The notes below the pieces were generated by a model. The model was not told the origin of the DNA and ran no database searches. It saw nothing but the letters and a program-made list of their open reading frames with translations. Of a DNA stretch of 64,000 nt, positions 1-11,486 are shown one piece after another. Numbering within the stretch: the first letter of the stretch is position 1; each line of letters starts with the position of its first letter. A program made the position numbers and the translations under genes. This DNA comes from Apirhabdus apintestini (GTDB lineage: Bacteria > Pseudomonadota > Gammaproteobacteria > Enterobacterales > Enterobacteriaceae): positions 372,001 to 436,000 of the forward strand of contig CP138906.1 in assembly GCA_033977085.1 (NCBI GenBank). The letters are read 5' to 3'.

Positions 1-221
1 GGCAGGGCGTCAGCGGTATCACCGGAGATTATTCACGCGGCGCTGCCGGGTTCTGGGTAGAAAACGGTGAAATCCAGTATCCGGTCAGCGAGATAACCAT
101 TGCCGGCAACCTGAAAGAAATGTGGCGCGATATTGTTACCGTGGGCGACGATATTGAAACCCGCAGCAATATTCAGTGCGGTTCTGTGCTGCTGCCTGAA
201 ATGAAAATTGCTGGTCAATAA
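1..221 (+). CDS. pmbA: PmbA/TldE metalloprotease subunit, 3' end
   Basis: The last 72 codons of TldE (PmbA), partner of TldD in a cytoplasmic zinc protease that matures microcin B17 and CcdA-like peptides. The frame beginning at base 3 reads QGVSGITGDYSRGAAGFW and ends LLPEMKIAGQ, which matches the conserved C-terminus of enterobacterial PmbA nearly residue for residue. The rest of the gene lies before the window. A hairpin with a T tract follows the stop. In E. coli pmbA is far from mdc or yhb genes, so its neighbourhood here differs. Confidence 0.93.
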   Translation, partial: QGVSGITGDYSRGAAGFWVENGEIQYPVSEITIAGNLKEMWRDIVTVGDDIETRSNIQCGSVLLPEMKIAGQ

Positions 222-240
222 CAGATTCCATTAGCGCGAG

Positions 241-288
241 AACGCCGCGCCGCTTAAAAACGTCGTGCAACAAAGCCCGGCGTTTTTT
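241..288 (+). terminator. Rho-independent terminator after pmbA
   Basis: The arms AACGCCG (241-247) and CGGCGTT (278-284) form a stem, and the second arm runs into a T tract. It starts 20 bases after the pmbA stop. Confidence 0.7.
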
Positions 289-597
289 ATTGCACTACGT
301 TCTGTGGGCATGGTCATCAACAGTTTTTGGCTCTGCCTGATTATTGTCCGGGGATTTAAAATTTATAGGCTGCAGGGACTTCTTTTCAGGGACGTTGGTT
401 CGCCCCTGCGGGTGAAATTAAGGCCGCCTTCTATGAAGGCGAATATTTACTATTCTTCCTTAACCTCTTCCAGAAAAGACGATGATTGATTGCCAATAAA
501 TAATGACGTCCTGCTGATTGAGTCATCACATCAAACGGTCTTATTTCTGTATTAATGGCTTCAGATTAACGCTATTTTTTGTTTTTGCCCGGATGGG
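289..597. other. Non-coding stretch between pmbA terminator and IS21 copy 1
   Basis: About 300 bases with no credible gene. The only open frame (265-489 +) begins inside the terminator, has no ribosome-binding site and resembles nothing I know. The last five bases, ATGGG (593-597), are the left target-site duplicate of the adjoining insertion sequence. Confidence 0.6.
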
Positions 598-665
598 TGT
601 CAACAACGGGTAAAAAGTGATCCACTTACCGTCACCACCAACGGTCTAATATTGATCCACCTTGC

Positions 666-1444
666 TTACTCAGGATTAGCTTCCGCTATAACCCCGGCCT
701 TTCGTTTCTGCTTCAGTCGATAGCTCTCTCCTTTTATCTGGACTACGTGTGAGTGATGTAAGATCCGGTCCAGCATTGCCGATGTCAGGGCTGCATCACC
801 CGCGAACGTCTGGTCCCACTGCCCGAACGGCAGGTTAGAGGTCAGGATCATCGCGCTCTTTTCGTAACGTTTGGCAATGACCTGGAAGAACAGCTTTGCC
901 TCTTCCTGGCTGAACGGCAGATAGCCTATTTCGTCGATGATGAGCAGTTTGGGGGCCATGACACCGCGATTGAGTGTCGTTTTGTAACGCCCCTGACGCT
1001 GGGAAGTCGACAGCTGTAACAGCAGGTCCGCTGCTGTTGTGAAGCGAACCTTGATGCCCGCCCGTACTGCCTCGTAGCCCATGGCTATCGCCAGATGTGT
1101 TTTCCCCACGCCCGAGGGGCCCAGCAACACGATGTTTTCGTTACGTTCGATGAAGCTCAGGGAACGCAGCGACTGGATTTGCTTCTGAGGTGCGCCGGTG
1201 GCGAAGGTGAAGTCGTATTCCTCGAACGTCTTCACCGCCGGGAAGGCTGCCATCCGCGTGTACATCGCCTGTTTACGCTGATGCCGGGCCAGTTTCTCCT
1301 CATGTAGCAGGTGCTCCAGGAAGTCCATATAGCTCCATTCCTGATCCACTGCCTGTTGCGACAGTGCCGGCGCCGCGCCGATAAGGCTGTCCAGCTGGAG
1401 CTGTTCAGCAAGCACCATCAGCCGTTGATGTTGTAGTTCGACCA

Positions 1445-1448
<4 letters not shown>
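666..1448 (-). CDS. istB: IstB transposition helper ATPase (IS21 copy 1)
   Basis: A 260-residue DnaC-like AAA+ ATPase that oligomerises on DNA and activates the IstA transposase at the target. Walker A is GPSGVGKTH (about residues 109-117) and Walker B is LLIIDEIGYLPF (about 169-180). The start overlaps the istA stop by four bases (ATGA), typical of coupled translation in IS21. It is identical to the IstB of copy 2 except near residues 17-18, where it reads QL and copy 2 reads PR. Confidence 0.95.
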
Positions 1449-2466
<1,018 letters not shown>

Positions 2467-2552
2467 AAGCTCCCCTGTATTCAGAGGAGCAGATTAACCC
2501 CTGGATCAGTTTTCAACCGCTGGGGTGGATCAGTTTTGCACCGTTGGTAACA

Positions 2553-2977
2553 ATGGGCAGTCAGTATCGCCTTCTGCGGGCATTCGTCACGCAGAAAAAC
2601 AGCACAGAATAACTATTTTGTACCTGTTACAGACAATCTTCTGCAACGTTTATAATAGTTGGCTATTGTTAACAGAAATATTACGTTTCAATTAACAAAA
2701 GATATGCCTTTCTGAAAAGAAGCCAAAAGTGGCACGGGTGAATAAAACGCACCCAATGCTTAGCAGTCGTGCCGCCTTTTGTGACGCTAACCGCCAAAAA
2801 ACTTCCGCACTTAATTTCGGCATGCTGCCTGCGAGTGGCTCCACAAAACCTTACATTGATTATTACTTTCAGGCTAATGATTTACCCGGGTAGTTAATTG
2901 ATAGCGTTCACTGGTTGGTCCAGACTTATTGCAGTGCTAAGCAACTCACATTGGTTTGCTGAATCTGGAGGTTAATA
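2553..2977 (+). promoter_or_regulatory. Leader region of the mdc operon with a possible promoter
   Basis: Non-coding leader between IS copy 1 and mdcA. A good -10 box TATAAT lies at 2651-2656, with a weak -35 TTACAG at 2627-2632 (18-base spacer). Just downstream, AATAG-TTGG-CTATT (2654-2666) is a short inverted repeat of the kind LysR-type regulators bind, so it could be a site for MdcR. A clear Shine-Dalgarno GGAGG precedes the mdcA ATG at 2978. The promoter is inferred from sequence only. Confidence 0.35.
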
Positions 2978-4632
2978 ATGACGACTTGCCAAACGCCAGC
3001 AAGGGTCTGGAACACGCGCCGCACGGAAAAACAGCGGCGAGTGGCGTCCGTCCCGGTTGAAGGTAAGGTGATTCCGACAGAACACCTTGTCGAAATGCTG
3101 GAAAAACTAATTGCGCCCGGCGATCGGGTAGTTCTGGAAGGAAACAACCAGAAACAGGCGGATTTTCTTTCGCGCATGCTGGCGGAAGTGAACCCGCAAA
3201 AGGTCCACGATCTGCATATGATCATGCCGAGCGTGGGACGTAGCGAACACCTGGATATTTTTGAAAAAGGGATCGCGCGGAAACTCGACTTCTCATTTTC
3301 TGGCCCGCAAAGCCTGCGTATTGCCCAGCTTCTGGAAGATAACGTTCTGGAAATTGGTGCAATCCATACCTATATCGAGCTGTATTCCCGCCTGTATGTT
3401 GACCTGGTGCCAAATATCGCGCTGATCGCGGGTTATAAAGCTGACCGTAAAGGCAATCTCTATACCGGGCCGAGCACCGAGGACACCCCTGCGCTGGTTG
3501 AAGCCGCGGCTTTCCACGACGGCATCGTTATCGCGCAGGTTAACGAACTGGTTGACGATGAGTGCGACCTGCCGCGCGTTGATATCCCCGGCTCGTGGAT
3601 TGATTACGTTGTTGTCGCAGACAAGCCATTCTTTATTGAACCGCTGTTTACCCGCGATCCGCGCCTGATCAAACAGGAACATATCCTGATGGCGATGATG
3701 GCGATTAAAGGGATTTATGCTGAACATCAGGTGCAATCCCTGAACCACGGCATCGGTTTTAATACGGCCGCGATTGAGCTGCTGCTGCCGACCTACGGCG
3801 AGAAACTGGGCCTGAAAGGCAAAATCTGTAAACACTGGACGCTGAACCCGCATCCAACCCTGATTCCAGCGATTGAAAGCGGCTGGGTCGAAAGCGTGCA
3901 CTGCTTTGGCGGTGAGCTGGGGATGGAAGAGTATATCCGCGCGCGCCCCGATGTCTTTTTACCGGTGCAGACGGCTCTATGCGCTCGAACCGCGCATTCT
4001 GCCAGATGGCTGGGCAATATGCGGTAGATATGTTCATCGGCTCGACGCTGCAGGTAGACGGCCTCGCTAACTCCTCAACGGTAACCCGCAGCCGTTTATC
4101 CGGCTTCGGTGGCGCACCGAACATGGGGCATGACCCGCACGGGCGCCGTCACGCTACGCCAGCCTGGCTTGACATGATAACCGAGCCGGATCCAATGCAG
4201 CGTGGGCGCAAACTGGTCGTTCAAATGGTGGAAACCTTCCAGGCCGGCGTAAAACCAACCTTCGTCGAAAAACTGGATGCGGTAGACGTGGCGAAAGCCT
4301 CCAAAATGCCGCTGGCGCCGGTCATGATTTATGGCGATGACGTTACCCACGTACTGACGGAAGAAGGGATTGCCTACCTGTATCGCGCCAAAGATCTCGA
4401 AGAGCGCCGCGCCATGGTTGCTGCAGTCGCCGGGATCACCGATATCGGGCTGGGCGTAGACGCTAAACGCGTCGCAGACCTGCGCCGCAGCGGCAAAGTT
4501 GTGTATCCGGAAGATATGGGCATCCGCCGCACTGACGCCAGTCGCTCGCTGCTGGCCGCCAGCAGCGTCGCCGATCTGGTGGAATGGTCGGGCGGTTTGT
4601 ATAACCCACCGGCAAAATTCCGGAGCTGGTAA
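2978..4632 (+). CDS. mdcA: Malonate decarboxylase alpha subunit MdcA (acetyl-S-ACP:malonate ACP transferase)
   Basis: Exchanges acetyl for malonyl on the acyl carrier protein MdcC, the first step of the biotin-independent cytoplasmic malonate decarboxylase cycle. The product spans about 551 residues and resembles CoA transferases and citrate lyase alpha. Recognisable segments are GNNQKQADFLSRML, the glycine-rich NHGIGFNTAAIELLLP and FGGAPNMGHDPHGRRH near residue 380. The frame breaks near 3964: CCGGTGCAGAC should read CCGGGTGCAGAC (G3 to G2), restoring PGADGSMRSNRAFCQ. The stop overlaps the mdcB start by one base (TAATG). First gene of mdcABCDEFGH. Confidence 0.93.
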
Positions 4633-5489
4633 TGAGACTCCAGCCGCAGACAGAGAGCCTGGCCCGCGCGCGTATATTGGCGCAGATGGCTACGCAGAGC
4701 CTGATAGACGAAGCGCGCTTAAGCCCGAAACCGGGGTTGGTGGATAGCCGTGGCAACGGCGCGCATCTCGATTTATCACTCGCCCTGATGGAGCGTTCGG
4801 CACATAGCCTGACCTCCACCTTTCAGGCGCTGGCGCTGCAAAGCTGGCAGCGTCCGGCAGATATCGCTCTGCGTCAGACCATCGGGCGTCTGGGGCGCGA
4901 AGGTGAGCAGCAGATGATGGCGGCCACCGGCGGTGTGAATACGCACCGCGGCGCTATCTGGGCGCTGGGGCTGTTAGTTAGTGCTGTCGCGATGCTGGGC
5001 GGCGCTGCGAACGCACAGGCTATCGCTGATGCGGCGGCACGTCTGGCGGCGCTGCCGGATACGGCGGCTCCGAAAGTATTCAGTAAAGGTCTGCGGGCGA
5101 CGCGGCGTTATCAGGTTCCCGGCGCGCGGGAAGAAGCGCAAAACGGTTTCCCGCACATTATGCGTCTCGCGCTGCCGCAGCTTCTGCGCAGTCGCCGTCA
5201 GGGGGCGAGCGAAGACGAAGCCCGGATCGACGCACTAATGGCAATTATGACTTCGCTGAGCGACACCTGCGTACTTTCACGGGCCGGTCTGCCGGGGCTG
5301 GAGACGATGCAAAACGGCGCGCGCGCGGTACTGCTGGCTGGCGGCTGTCGCTGCCCGCAGGGTAAAGCCGCGCTTGCACAACTGGATACGCGAATGCTGG
5401 CGCTTAACGCGTCGCCGGGCGGCGCTGCCGACCTGCTGGCAGCCACGCTGCTGCTGGAGCGTATCTCAGAGCCACATTTACACGATTAA
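4632..5489 (+). CDS. mdcB: Triphosphoribosyl-dephospho-CoA synthase MdcB
   Basis: Makes 2'-(5''-triphosphoribosyl)-3'-dephospho-CoA from ATP and dephospho-CoA, the precursor of the prosthetic group of MdcC. 285 residues of the CitG/MdcB family. It contains the N-terminal SLSPKPGLVD-like segment (ARLSPKPGLVDSRGNGAH, about residues 29-46), the histidine-containing GGVNTHRGAIWALG, and ending SLSDTCVLSRAG. It is intact, starts inside the mdcA stop, and is followed nine bases later by mdcC. Confidence 0.93.
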   Translation: MRLQPQTESLARARILAQMATQSLIDEARLSPKPGLVDSRGNGAHLDLSLALMERSAHSLTSTFQALALQSWQRPADIALRQTIGRLGREGEQQMMAATGGVNTHRGAIWALGLLVSAVAMLGGAANAQAIADAAARLAALPDTAAPKVFSKGLRATRRYQVPGAREEAQNGFPHIMRLALPQLLRSRRQGASEDEARIDALMAIMTSLSDTCVLSRAGLPGLETMQNGARAVLLAGGCRCPQGKAALAQLDTRMLALNASPGGAADLLAATLLLERISEPHLHD

Positions 5490-5498
5490 GAGGGTGTT

Positions 5499-5797
5499 AT
5501 GGAACAGATGAGTTTGTCATTCCCGGCAACCCGCACCGTTAGCGGAAAATCGCTGGCAGGCGTTGTGGGTTCCGGTGATATGGAGGTGCTGTTTACCGCC
5601 GACCAGGGAAATCTCTGACCGTCGATATCATCACCTCAGTGGATAACAGCAAAGTGCGCTGGCAGGCGCTGTTTGACCGAATCGCTCTGACGGGCAATCT
5701 GCCCGCCGGGCATATGCAAATCCACGATTTTGGCGCGACGCCGGGCGTGGCGCGTATTCGCATCGAACAGGTGTTTGAGGAGGTCAGCCATGCGTGA
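5499..5797 (+). CDS. mdcC: Malonate decarboxylase acyl carrier protein MdcC (delta subunit)
   Basis: Carries the acetyl/malonyl thioester on a phosphoribosyl-dephospho-CoA arm. Ser25 in VVGSGDMEV is the expected attachment site known from the Klebsiella protein. The frame breaks near 5603-5608, where CCAGGGAAATC should read CCAGGGGAAATC. The lost G sits in a CCWGG motif. Restored, the gene encodes 99 residues, the usual MdcC length. The 3' end overlaps mdcD by eight bases. Confidence 0.9.
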
Positions 5798-6622
5798 CGA
5801 TCGTAGTTTTATCGAGCTAAAAGCGCGTGAGCGCGCCCACGCGCTGCTGGATGACGGTAGCTATCGTGAACTTCTCGACCCTTTTGAAGGCATTATCTCT
5901 CCGTGGTTAGGGCCGCAGGGCATTGTTCCTCAGGCGGATGACGGTATGGTAGTAGCAAAGGCACTATCAACGGTAAACCGGCGGTTGTCGTTGCCATCGA
6001 AGGTGCCTTCCAGGGCGGCAGTATGGGTGAAGTGTCCGGTGCCAAAATGGCGGCAGCGCTGGAGCTGGCGGCGGAGGATAACCGTAACGGAATTCCAACT
6101 CAGGCGGTATTAAGCCTCGAAACGGGTGGGGTGCGCCTGCAGGAAGCGAACCTGGGGTTGGCGGCTATCGCTGATATCCACGCAGCTATTGTCGATTTAC
6201 GCCGATACACGCCGGTTATCGGCATTGTGACCGGGACAGTAGGCTGTTTCGGCGGAATGTCCATTGCCGCCGCTCTTTGCAGTCATCTCATCGTGACTCG
6301 CGAAGCGCGTTTGGGGCTCAATGGACCTCAGGTTATCGAACAGGAAGCCGGCATTGAAGAATATGACTCTCGCAATCGTCCGTTTATCTGGAGCATGACC
6401 GGCGGCGAAGTACGCTACGCCAGTGGTTTGGTTGACGCACTGGTACCGGATGGCATTAACGCGGTGAAACAGGCGGTGAACGATGCACTGGCGAAAGGCG
6501 TGCCGGAGCGCGTGCGCACTGATAACTACGCGTGGTATCTGGATCGTTTGAGCCAGTTCGATACGCGTAAGCAGGCCGACAGCGAGCAGATTAAACAGCT
6601 TTTTGGGGAGGTGAAATCATGA
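5790..6622 (+). CDS. mdcD: Malonate decarboxylase beta subunit MdcD
   Basis: With MdcE it decarboxylates malonyl-S-MdcC to acetyl-S-MdcC plus CO2. The product belongs to the carboxyltransferase (crotonase-like) family, with the oxyanion-type glycine stretch AIEGAFQGGSMGEVSGAKM and a second at GIVTGTVGCFGGMSIAAA. The reading frame breaks near 5957-5959, where AGCAAAGGC should be AGCAAAAGGC (A4 to A3). The corrected product is about 277 residues. The stop overlaps the mdcE start (ATGA at 6619-6622). Confidence 0.92.
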
Positions 6623-7419
6623 GCCAGACACAAAGCCGCGGTGCCTTATGGCTAGAAAAACTGGTGCCAGGCGCGCAGCGTATGAGTGGCCTGTGTCCCT
6701 CTGTCCAGGTGGCGGATGGTGACATCGCGGGCGAAAGCGCGCGCTTCATCGCCGTCGTACCGGATGCCCACAACCACTATCCTCGCGCAGCGCAGGGCGA
6801 GGTAGGGCTACTGGAAGGCTGGACGCTGGCAAAAGTAGTCAGTGAAACTATCGCCGAAGACAAAGATAACGTGCATAAGCGCGCCATCATTGCCGTCATT
6901 GATGTACCGAGCCAGGCCTATGGCCGCCGCGAAGAAGCGTTTGGTATTCACCAGGCGCTGGCAGGCGCCGCTGCCGCTTATGCCAATGCGCGGCTGGCCG
7001 GGCATCCGGTTATTGGGCTAATTGTCGGTAAGGCGATGTCCGGTGCTTTCCTGGCGCACGGCTATCAGGCAAATCAGCTTATCGCGTTCAACGATAGCGG
7101 CGTGCAGATCCATGCGATGGGGAAAGAATCGGCGGCGCGTATTACGCTGCGCAGCGTAGAGGAACTGGAGAAACTGGCCTCTACTATCCCGCCAATGGCG
7201 TATGACATCGAGAACTATAAAACGCTGGGATTGCTGTCCAGCCTGCTGGATATCACTAACCCAGATGCGCCGTCATCGGATGACTTAGCGCTGGTTAATC
7301 GCACGCTGCAGCAGGCGATTGGCGAGGCGCGCCAGGACAAGATGTTGAAAAACCGTCTCGGCGCAGACAATCGACGCAGTTCTGCCCTGGTGCGCGAACG
7401 CATGCGCGCCAGCTGGTAA
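6619..7419 (+). CDS. mdcE: Malonate decarboxylase gamma subunit MdcE
   Basis: Second carboxyltransferase-type subunit of the MdcDE decarboxylase. 266 residues, intact. Family segments include VVPDAHNHYPRAAQGEVGLLE, the active-site region VGKAMSGAFLAHGYQANQ and the helix motif IHAMGKESAAR. It is translationally coupled to mdcD by a four-base overlap. A 185-base gap with two hairpins separates it from mdcF. Confidence 0.94.
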   Translation: MSQTQSRGALWLEKLVPGAQRMSGLCPSVQVADGDIAGESARFIAVVPDAHNHYPRAAQGEVGLLEGWTLAKVVSETIAEDKDNVHKRAIIAVIDVPSQAYGRREEAFGIHQALAGAAAAYANARLAGHPVIGLIVGKAMSGAFLAHGYQANQLIAFNDSGVQIHAMGKESAARITLRSVEELEKLASTIPPMAYDIENYKTLGLLSSLLDITNPDAPSSDDLALVNRTLQQAIGEARQDKMLKNRLGADNRRSSALVRERMRASW

Positions 7420-7493
7420 AACTCAAAAAGACTAAGACAGACCTGCCAGACAGTACGCCGTTGCCCGTGTTTTAGGCGCGCACTCTGCGATGG

Positions 7494-7540
7494 TTTCCCG
7501 GCACTGCCGGGAAAGCCGCCGCGTAGCGCACGCCGGCGGC
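7494..7540. repeat. Two adjacent hairpins between mdcE and mdcF
   Basis: A perfect 10-bp stem TTTCCCGGCA/TGCCGGGAAA (7494-7514, one-base loop as drawn) is followed at once by GCCGCCG ... GGCGGC (7515-7540). Neither has a T tract. They more likely stabilise mRNA, or set lower expression of mdcFGH than of the enzyme subunits, than fully terminate. Confidence 0.55.
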
Positions 7541-7604
7541 GTACTGATACTGAAAATAATAATCATCGTTCTGGTGCTGATTTTTCTACATTACAGGTGA
7601 ATAT

Positions 7605-8563
7605 ATGACTTATGTGATTGTTCATGCCCTCGCGCCTATTTTTGTCATTATGCTGTTGGGCTTCTGGGCGGGTAAGGCGAAAATGGTTGATAACCAAAAT
7701 GTCTCCTTACTGAATATTTTTGTGATGGATTTTGCGCTGCCCGCGGCGTTGTTTAGTGCGACAGTGCAGACTCCATGGGCCGGTATTGTGCATCAGTCTC
7801 CGCTGATCATCGTGCTGGCGCTTTCCATGTGGATTACCCGGGGCGCAATTTATTTCCTGGCGACCCGTGTATTCCATAAATCACCGCAGGACGCCGCGGT
7901 ATTAACGCTGACCGTGGCACTGCCGAACTACGCCGCGCTCGGTCTGCCAATCCTCGGTAGCGTATTGGGTGAAGGGCCGTCTACGTCGCTTTCCGTCGCG
8001 GTATCTATTGCCTGTGGTTCCGTATTAATGACGCCTTTCTGCCTGCTGGTGCTGGAGCGTGAGAAAGCGCGCGCCGCAGGGGAAACAGCGGTTCTTCTCT
8101 GGCGATTCTACCCGTTTTGATGTGGCGCTCCGTGAAAAAACCGATTGTTCTCGGACCGCTGTTAGGGGTTGTTCTGTCAGCCTGCGGAATCAAAATGCCG
8201 GATCTGCTGCTGGCCTCAATCAAGCCGCTCGGCCTGGCAGCAACCGCCGCCGCGCTGTTCCTGACCGGGGTCATCCTGTCTGCGCGTCGCCTGAAAATCA
8301 ACACGATGGTTATCATCGCGAGCATCGCTACCATGCTGGTACAGCCGCTGATCGCCTGGGGCGTGGTTGCCATTCTGGGTCTGCACGGTTCGGTGGCAAT
8401 TACCGCTGTACTGATGGTAGCGCTGTCAGCCGGTTTCTTTGGGGTGGTATTTGGAAACCGTTTTGGCGTGCAGTCACCGGATGCGGAAGCCGTATTGTTG
8501 ATAAGCTCCGTGCTTTGTATTCTGACGCTGCCGCTGTTTATTTCGCTGACGTCAGGAATGTAA
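7605..8563 (+). CDS. mdcF: Malonate transporter MdcF (AEC family)
   Basis: Inner-membrane auxin-efflux-carrier-type permease, the presumed malonate importer of this cluster. About 319 residues with some ten hydrophobic helices, starting VIVHALAPIFVIMLLGFWAGK. The frame breaks at the G run 8079-8082: GCCGCAGGGGAAACAGC needs one more G, which restores GGNSGSSLAILPVLMW. It lies five bases before mdcG in the usual Klebsiella-type order. Confidence 0.88.
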
Positions 8564-8567
8564 TGCC

Positions 8568-9183
8568 ATGAAATTGCCTCAACCGCACACGCTGCTTTGG
8601 CTGGATGATAACGATGCGCTACAGGGATTCAATGCCCCTGGGTCGCCCAACAGTGGCGTCCTGCGCTGCCGGTGGTGGTGCGTCGCGATGTTCACCCTCA
8701 GGGGCTGGTGCCGGTTGGGGTTCGCGGCCTGCGGCGCTCAGAGCGCGCCGCAGGTTGGGTTAACCCGGCGCGTATTTTGCGTAGCGTAACGCCAGAAATG
8801 CTGGTGGATATGCAAACGCTACAGCGCTCGGCTTTTGTTTCCTCGCCGCCGTTACAGGCGGCGATTCAGTTGATACAGCGCGCATGGCCGTGGCGCTGGG
8901 GGATCGCCGGTAGCGTAGGCTATGCGCTAGCGACGGAGATTCCCGTAATACACGCTGATAGCGATCTCGATTTACTGATACGCGCCCCCAGCGCCCTGAA
9001 GCGAGTGAACTGGCGCGCTGGCAGGCGATGGTAACGCAACTCCCCTGTCGTGCGGACACACAGATTGAAACGCCGCTCGGCGGATTCGCGCTGACTGAAT
9101 GGCTTCGGGAAGGGCGCGCGCTACTGAAAACCGCACGCGGTCCGCGTCTTGTCGCCGATCCGTGGGTGCAGGAGGCGGAATAA
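8568..9183 (+). CDS. mdcG: Phosphoribosyl-dephospho-CoA transferase MdcG
   Basis: Transfers the prosthetic group made by MdcB onto MdcC, a nucleotidyltransferase reaction. The acidic catalytic motif ADSDLDLLI (about residues 132-140) is present. There are two frame breaks: near 8635-8642, in CCCCTGGG (a CCWGG site), and at the C run 8985-8989 (C6 to C5). Correcting both gives 205 residues, close to the usual 203-207. The stop is two bases before the mdcH start. Confidence 0.88.
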
Positions 9184-9185
9184 TA

Positions 9186-10097
9186 ATGAAGATTCTTTTA
9201 CTTTTCCCGGGCAGGGAACTCAGTATCCGGGCATGCTGCATCAGTTGCCCGCTGGTGATGAAACCCTGGCGCAGGCGCGTGCGGTATTAGGTGATGCAGA
9301 CGTAGAGCGGCTGGATACGGAATCGGCCCTGCATCATACGCGCGCGGTACAGGCTCTCACTATTAATTGCCGGCGTTGCATGGGCGCGAGAGCTAATTAA
9401 ACGTGACGTCACGCCGGATATGGTGAGTGGATTATCGATAGGCGCGTTTCCTGCCGCCGTGGTGGCTGGCGCGCTGGGCTTTGACGATGCGCTGCGTCTG
9501 GTGGCGCTGCGCGGCGATTTAATGGAACAGGCGTATCCCGAAGGTTACGGGTTAACCGCTATCATGGGATTATCGCGCGAGCAGGCAGAGCCGCTGCTGG
9601 AGCCGGAAACCTTCATTGCCAATCTTAATGCCGAGCGCCAGATTGTTATCGCCGGGCGTGATGAATTAATGGCGAAGGTCGGCGAACGTGCGCTGGTGAA
9701 AGGGGCGAATAAAGTTCGCCGTCTTGCGGTTAGCGTGCCGTCGCACTGCGCGCTGCTCGATGCGCCCGCGCAGCGGCTTAACGAGGCCTTTTCCTCGGTC
9801 ACGCTGATGCGTCCGCGCTGTGCATATCTCAGCGGGAGCACTGCGCGCGTGCTCTGGCAGCCCGAACGTATCGCTGACGATCTGGCCTTTAATATGGCGC
9901 GTACCGTGCACTGGCATGATGCGATGGCTGCGGCGGAAGAGCGCGATGTCGGGCTGTCGATTGAGATGCCGCCCGGCGGCGTGCTTACTTGCCTGACGCG
10001 CCAGGCCGTAGTGCGTGGCGAAGAGTCTATCTCCCTGGAACGCAGCGGCTGTGATGTCGCGGTCCATCTCGCGCGTCAGCTTCGCGCCCGGCGCTGA
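9186..10097 (+). CDS. mdcH: Malonyl-CoA:ACP transacylase MdcH
   Basis: Loads malonyl from malonyl-CoA onto apo-primed MdcC to start the catalytic cycle; FabD-like acyltransferase. The nucleophile motif GLSIG is in MVSGLSIGAFPAAV and a catalytic histidine is in SVPSHCALLD. Two frame changes occur: a T lost at 9196-9199 (restores MKILFTFPGQGTQYPGML) and a one-base offset near 9358. The corrected length is about 303 residues. Last gene of the mdcA-H run. Confidence 0.88.
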
Positions 10098-10280
10098 TTC
10101 CTTCCTGCTCCGACGTGGCGTTAATCGCCGCGTCAGTACCATTCTTCGTTGAATAAGCCGGTTCATAAAAAATAAGTGGATGATTACGTGTGGGAGCTAT
10201 TGGCAACAATCATAAATTGATGGTGAAATTTCAGGGGCCTTCCTGAAGAAGGATAACCGCTGTTGCTGGTTGGCACGTTT

Positions 10281-10886
10281 TTAATATCGGTGTTGGAGAT
10301 TCATTATTTGTCTTTTATGAGTGGTAACTTTATTTCTTTCAGTGAATATTAACATGAGTATGCTTAATATTTGGTAGATATTGTCTACCCTGAACTGATT
10401 AAGGAATAAACGTTTATGTGAACTGACGGTTTTATGGCATAACCCAAGCCTTCGTGCAATGAAGTTTATATCTCTCCCCTGTAGTATATAGTTGATAATT
10501 ACCTTCTGGGCAGGTGTTATTTTTATATTTATTATGTTTTCATTGTTAATAATTCTTTGGATGTTATTTTTTATATTATTCTGCGACTGGCGTTTATTAG
10601 AAAAGAATAATGAATTCTTTCTAAGAACAATATCACCATCAATATCATTCCTGGATATAGAAAGTGTTTTTATATTTGTTGAGTTAACAAGTTTGAATAG
10701 TTCTGAAAGGTGTGCTGAATTATCAATAATAACAATGATTAAATCGGTGGTAGCAGGTATAGATAATGAATCTATATCTTGGGGTTTGGTTAATATAAAA
10801 TTATATAAATTGTATTCCTTGTGCAGTAGTGCATTTATGCCCATCAAAAAATATTGATCATCAGAGATGAGTTGTATATTCAACAT
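10281..10886 (-). CDS. LuxR-type transcriptional regulator, AT-rich, probably acquired
   Basis: About 201 residues from the ATG at 10886 (reads MLNIQLISDDQYFLMG). The N-terminal 120 residues look like a degenerate receiver or unknown sensing domain. The C-terminal third is a LuxR helix-turn-helix (ITPAQKVIINYILQGRDINF, then ARRLGLCHKTVSSHKRLFL). Codon use is strongly AT-biased, with many AAT, ATA and TTA codons, unlike the GC-rich mdc genes on both sides. It sits between mdcH and mdcR, so it has been inserted into the mdc cluster. No target can be predicted. Confidence 0.75.
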   Translation of the reverse strand: MLNIQLISDDQYFLMGINALLHKEYNLYNFILTKPQDIDSLSIPATTDLIIVIIDNSAHLSELFKLVNSTNIKTLSISRNDIDGDIVLRKNSLFFSNKRQSQNNIKNNIQRIINNENIINIKITPAQKVIINYILQGRDINFIARRLGLCHKTVSSHKRLFLNQFRVDNIYQILSILMLIFTERNKVTTHKRQIMNLQHRY

Positions 10887-11486
10887 TATTATGCCTGTAA
10901 TAATTTTATGTAGGAAAAACAGAAGCATTTCTAGGTTAAAAAACCACCGGGAGTATATGGATTTGTTTCTCCCTGGTCAAACGGTGCGTATAATGTTTAT
11001 ATTGATCGATAGAATCTGCATGATAGGAGTTAACTATTATAGATGATATTAATGAACGCTGGGTTTATGTTTGTATAATATATTAATTGCTGTTTTTCGA
11101 TATCCAAATTGGGTTAATGCCTGATTGACAGGTCTGCAATATCAATACTTGTGTGATAAATATGCTTACGTTCATATGTTAGGCATTATGAATTAAATTC
11201 ACATAGTACAAGATTCATGATTTTAGGGTGCGTAATAAAACGTGCAAAAATCTCACGTCAATTGTTTTAGATGAATAATTTAATAAAGAAGTTTTACTGA
11301 CTATTACAGTATGGTTGTTACAAGATATGGTGTAAGTTGCCAGCCGCCTGGCTCAGTAATGGTGGCAACCTGCGCGGGAATAAAAAATTTTTACAAAACC
11401 CAAAACCCAAAACCCAAAACATTATCAACCCGAGATGCTAGCGTTATACCTATTGTGGGTAGGTAAATTGCGCGGGTCTGCCAGCG
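10887..11486. other. AT-rich non-coding DNA upstream of the LuxR-type gene
   Basis: About 600 AT-rich bases with no credible open frame. It belongs compositionally with the LuxR-type gene, for which it probably holds the promoter. Such AT-rich inserts in a GC-rich enterobacterial genome are typical targets of H-NS silencing (inference). It contains the heptamer repeat listed separately. Confidence 0.5.
11395..11420. repeat. Short tandem heptamer (AAAACCC)3
   Basis: Three perfect AAAACCC units plus AAAAC, just downstream of mdcR. A simple-sequence tract in a non-coding stretch; no function is evident. Confidence 0.85.

Noticed and set aside
265..489. 74-codon frame after pmbA
   Set aside because: It begins within the terminator hairpin, has no ribosome-binding site and no family resemblance.
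10492..10857. 121-codon frame on the plus strand opposite the LuxR-type gene
   Set aside because: It is the antisense of a well-supported HTH gene; AT-rich DNA gives long chance frames.
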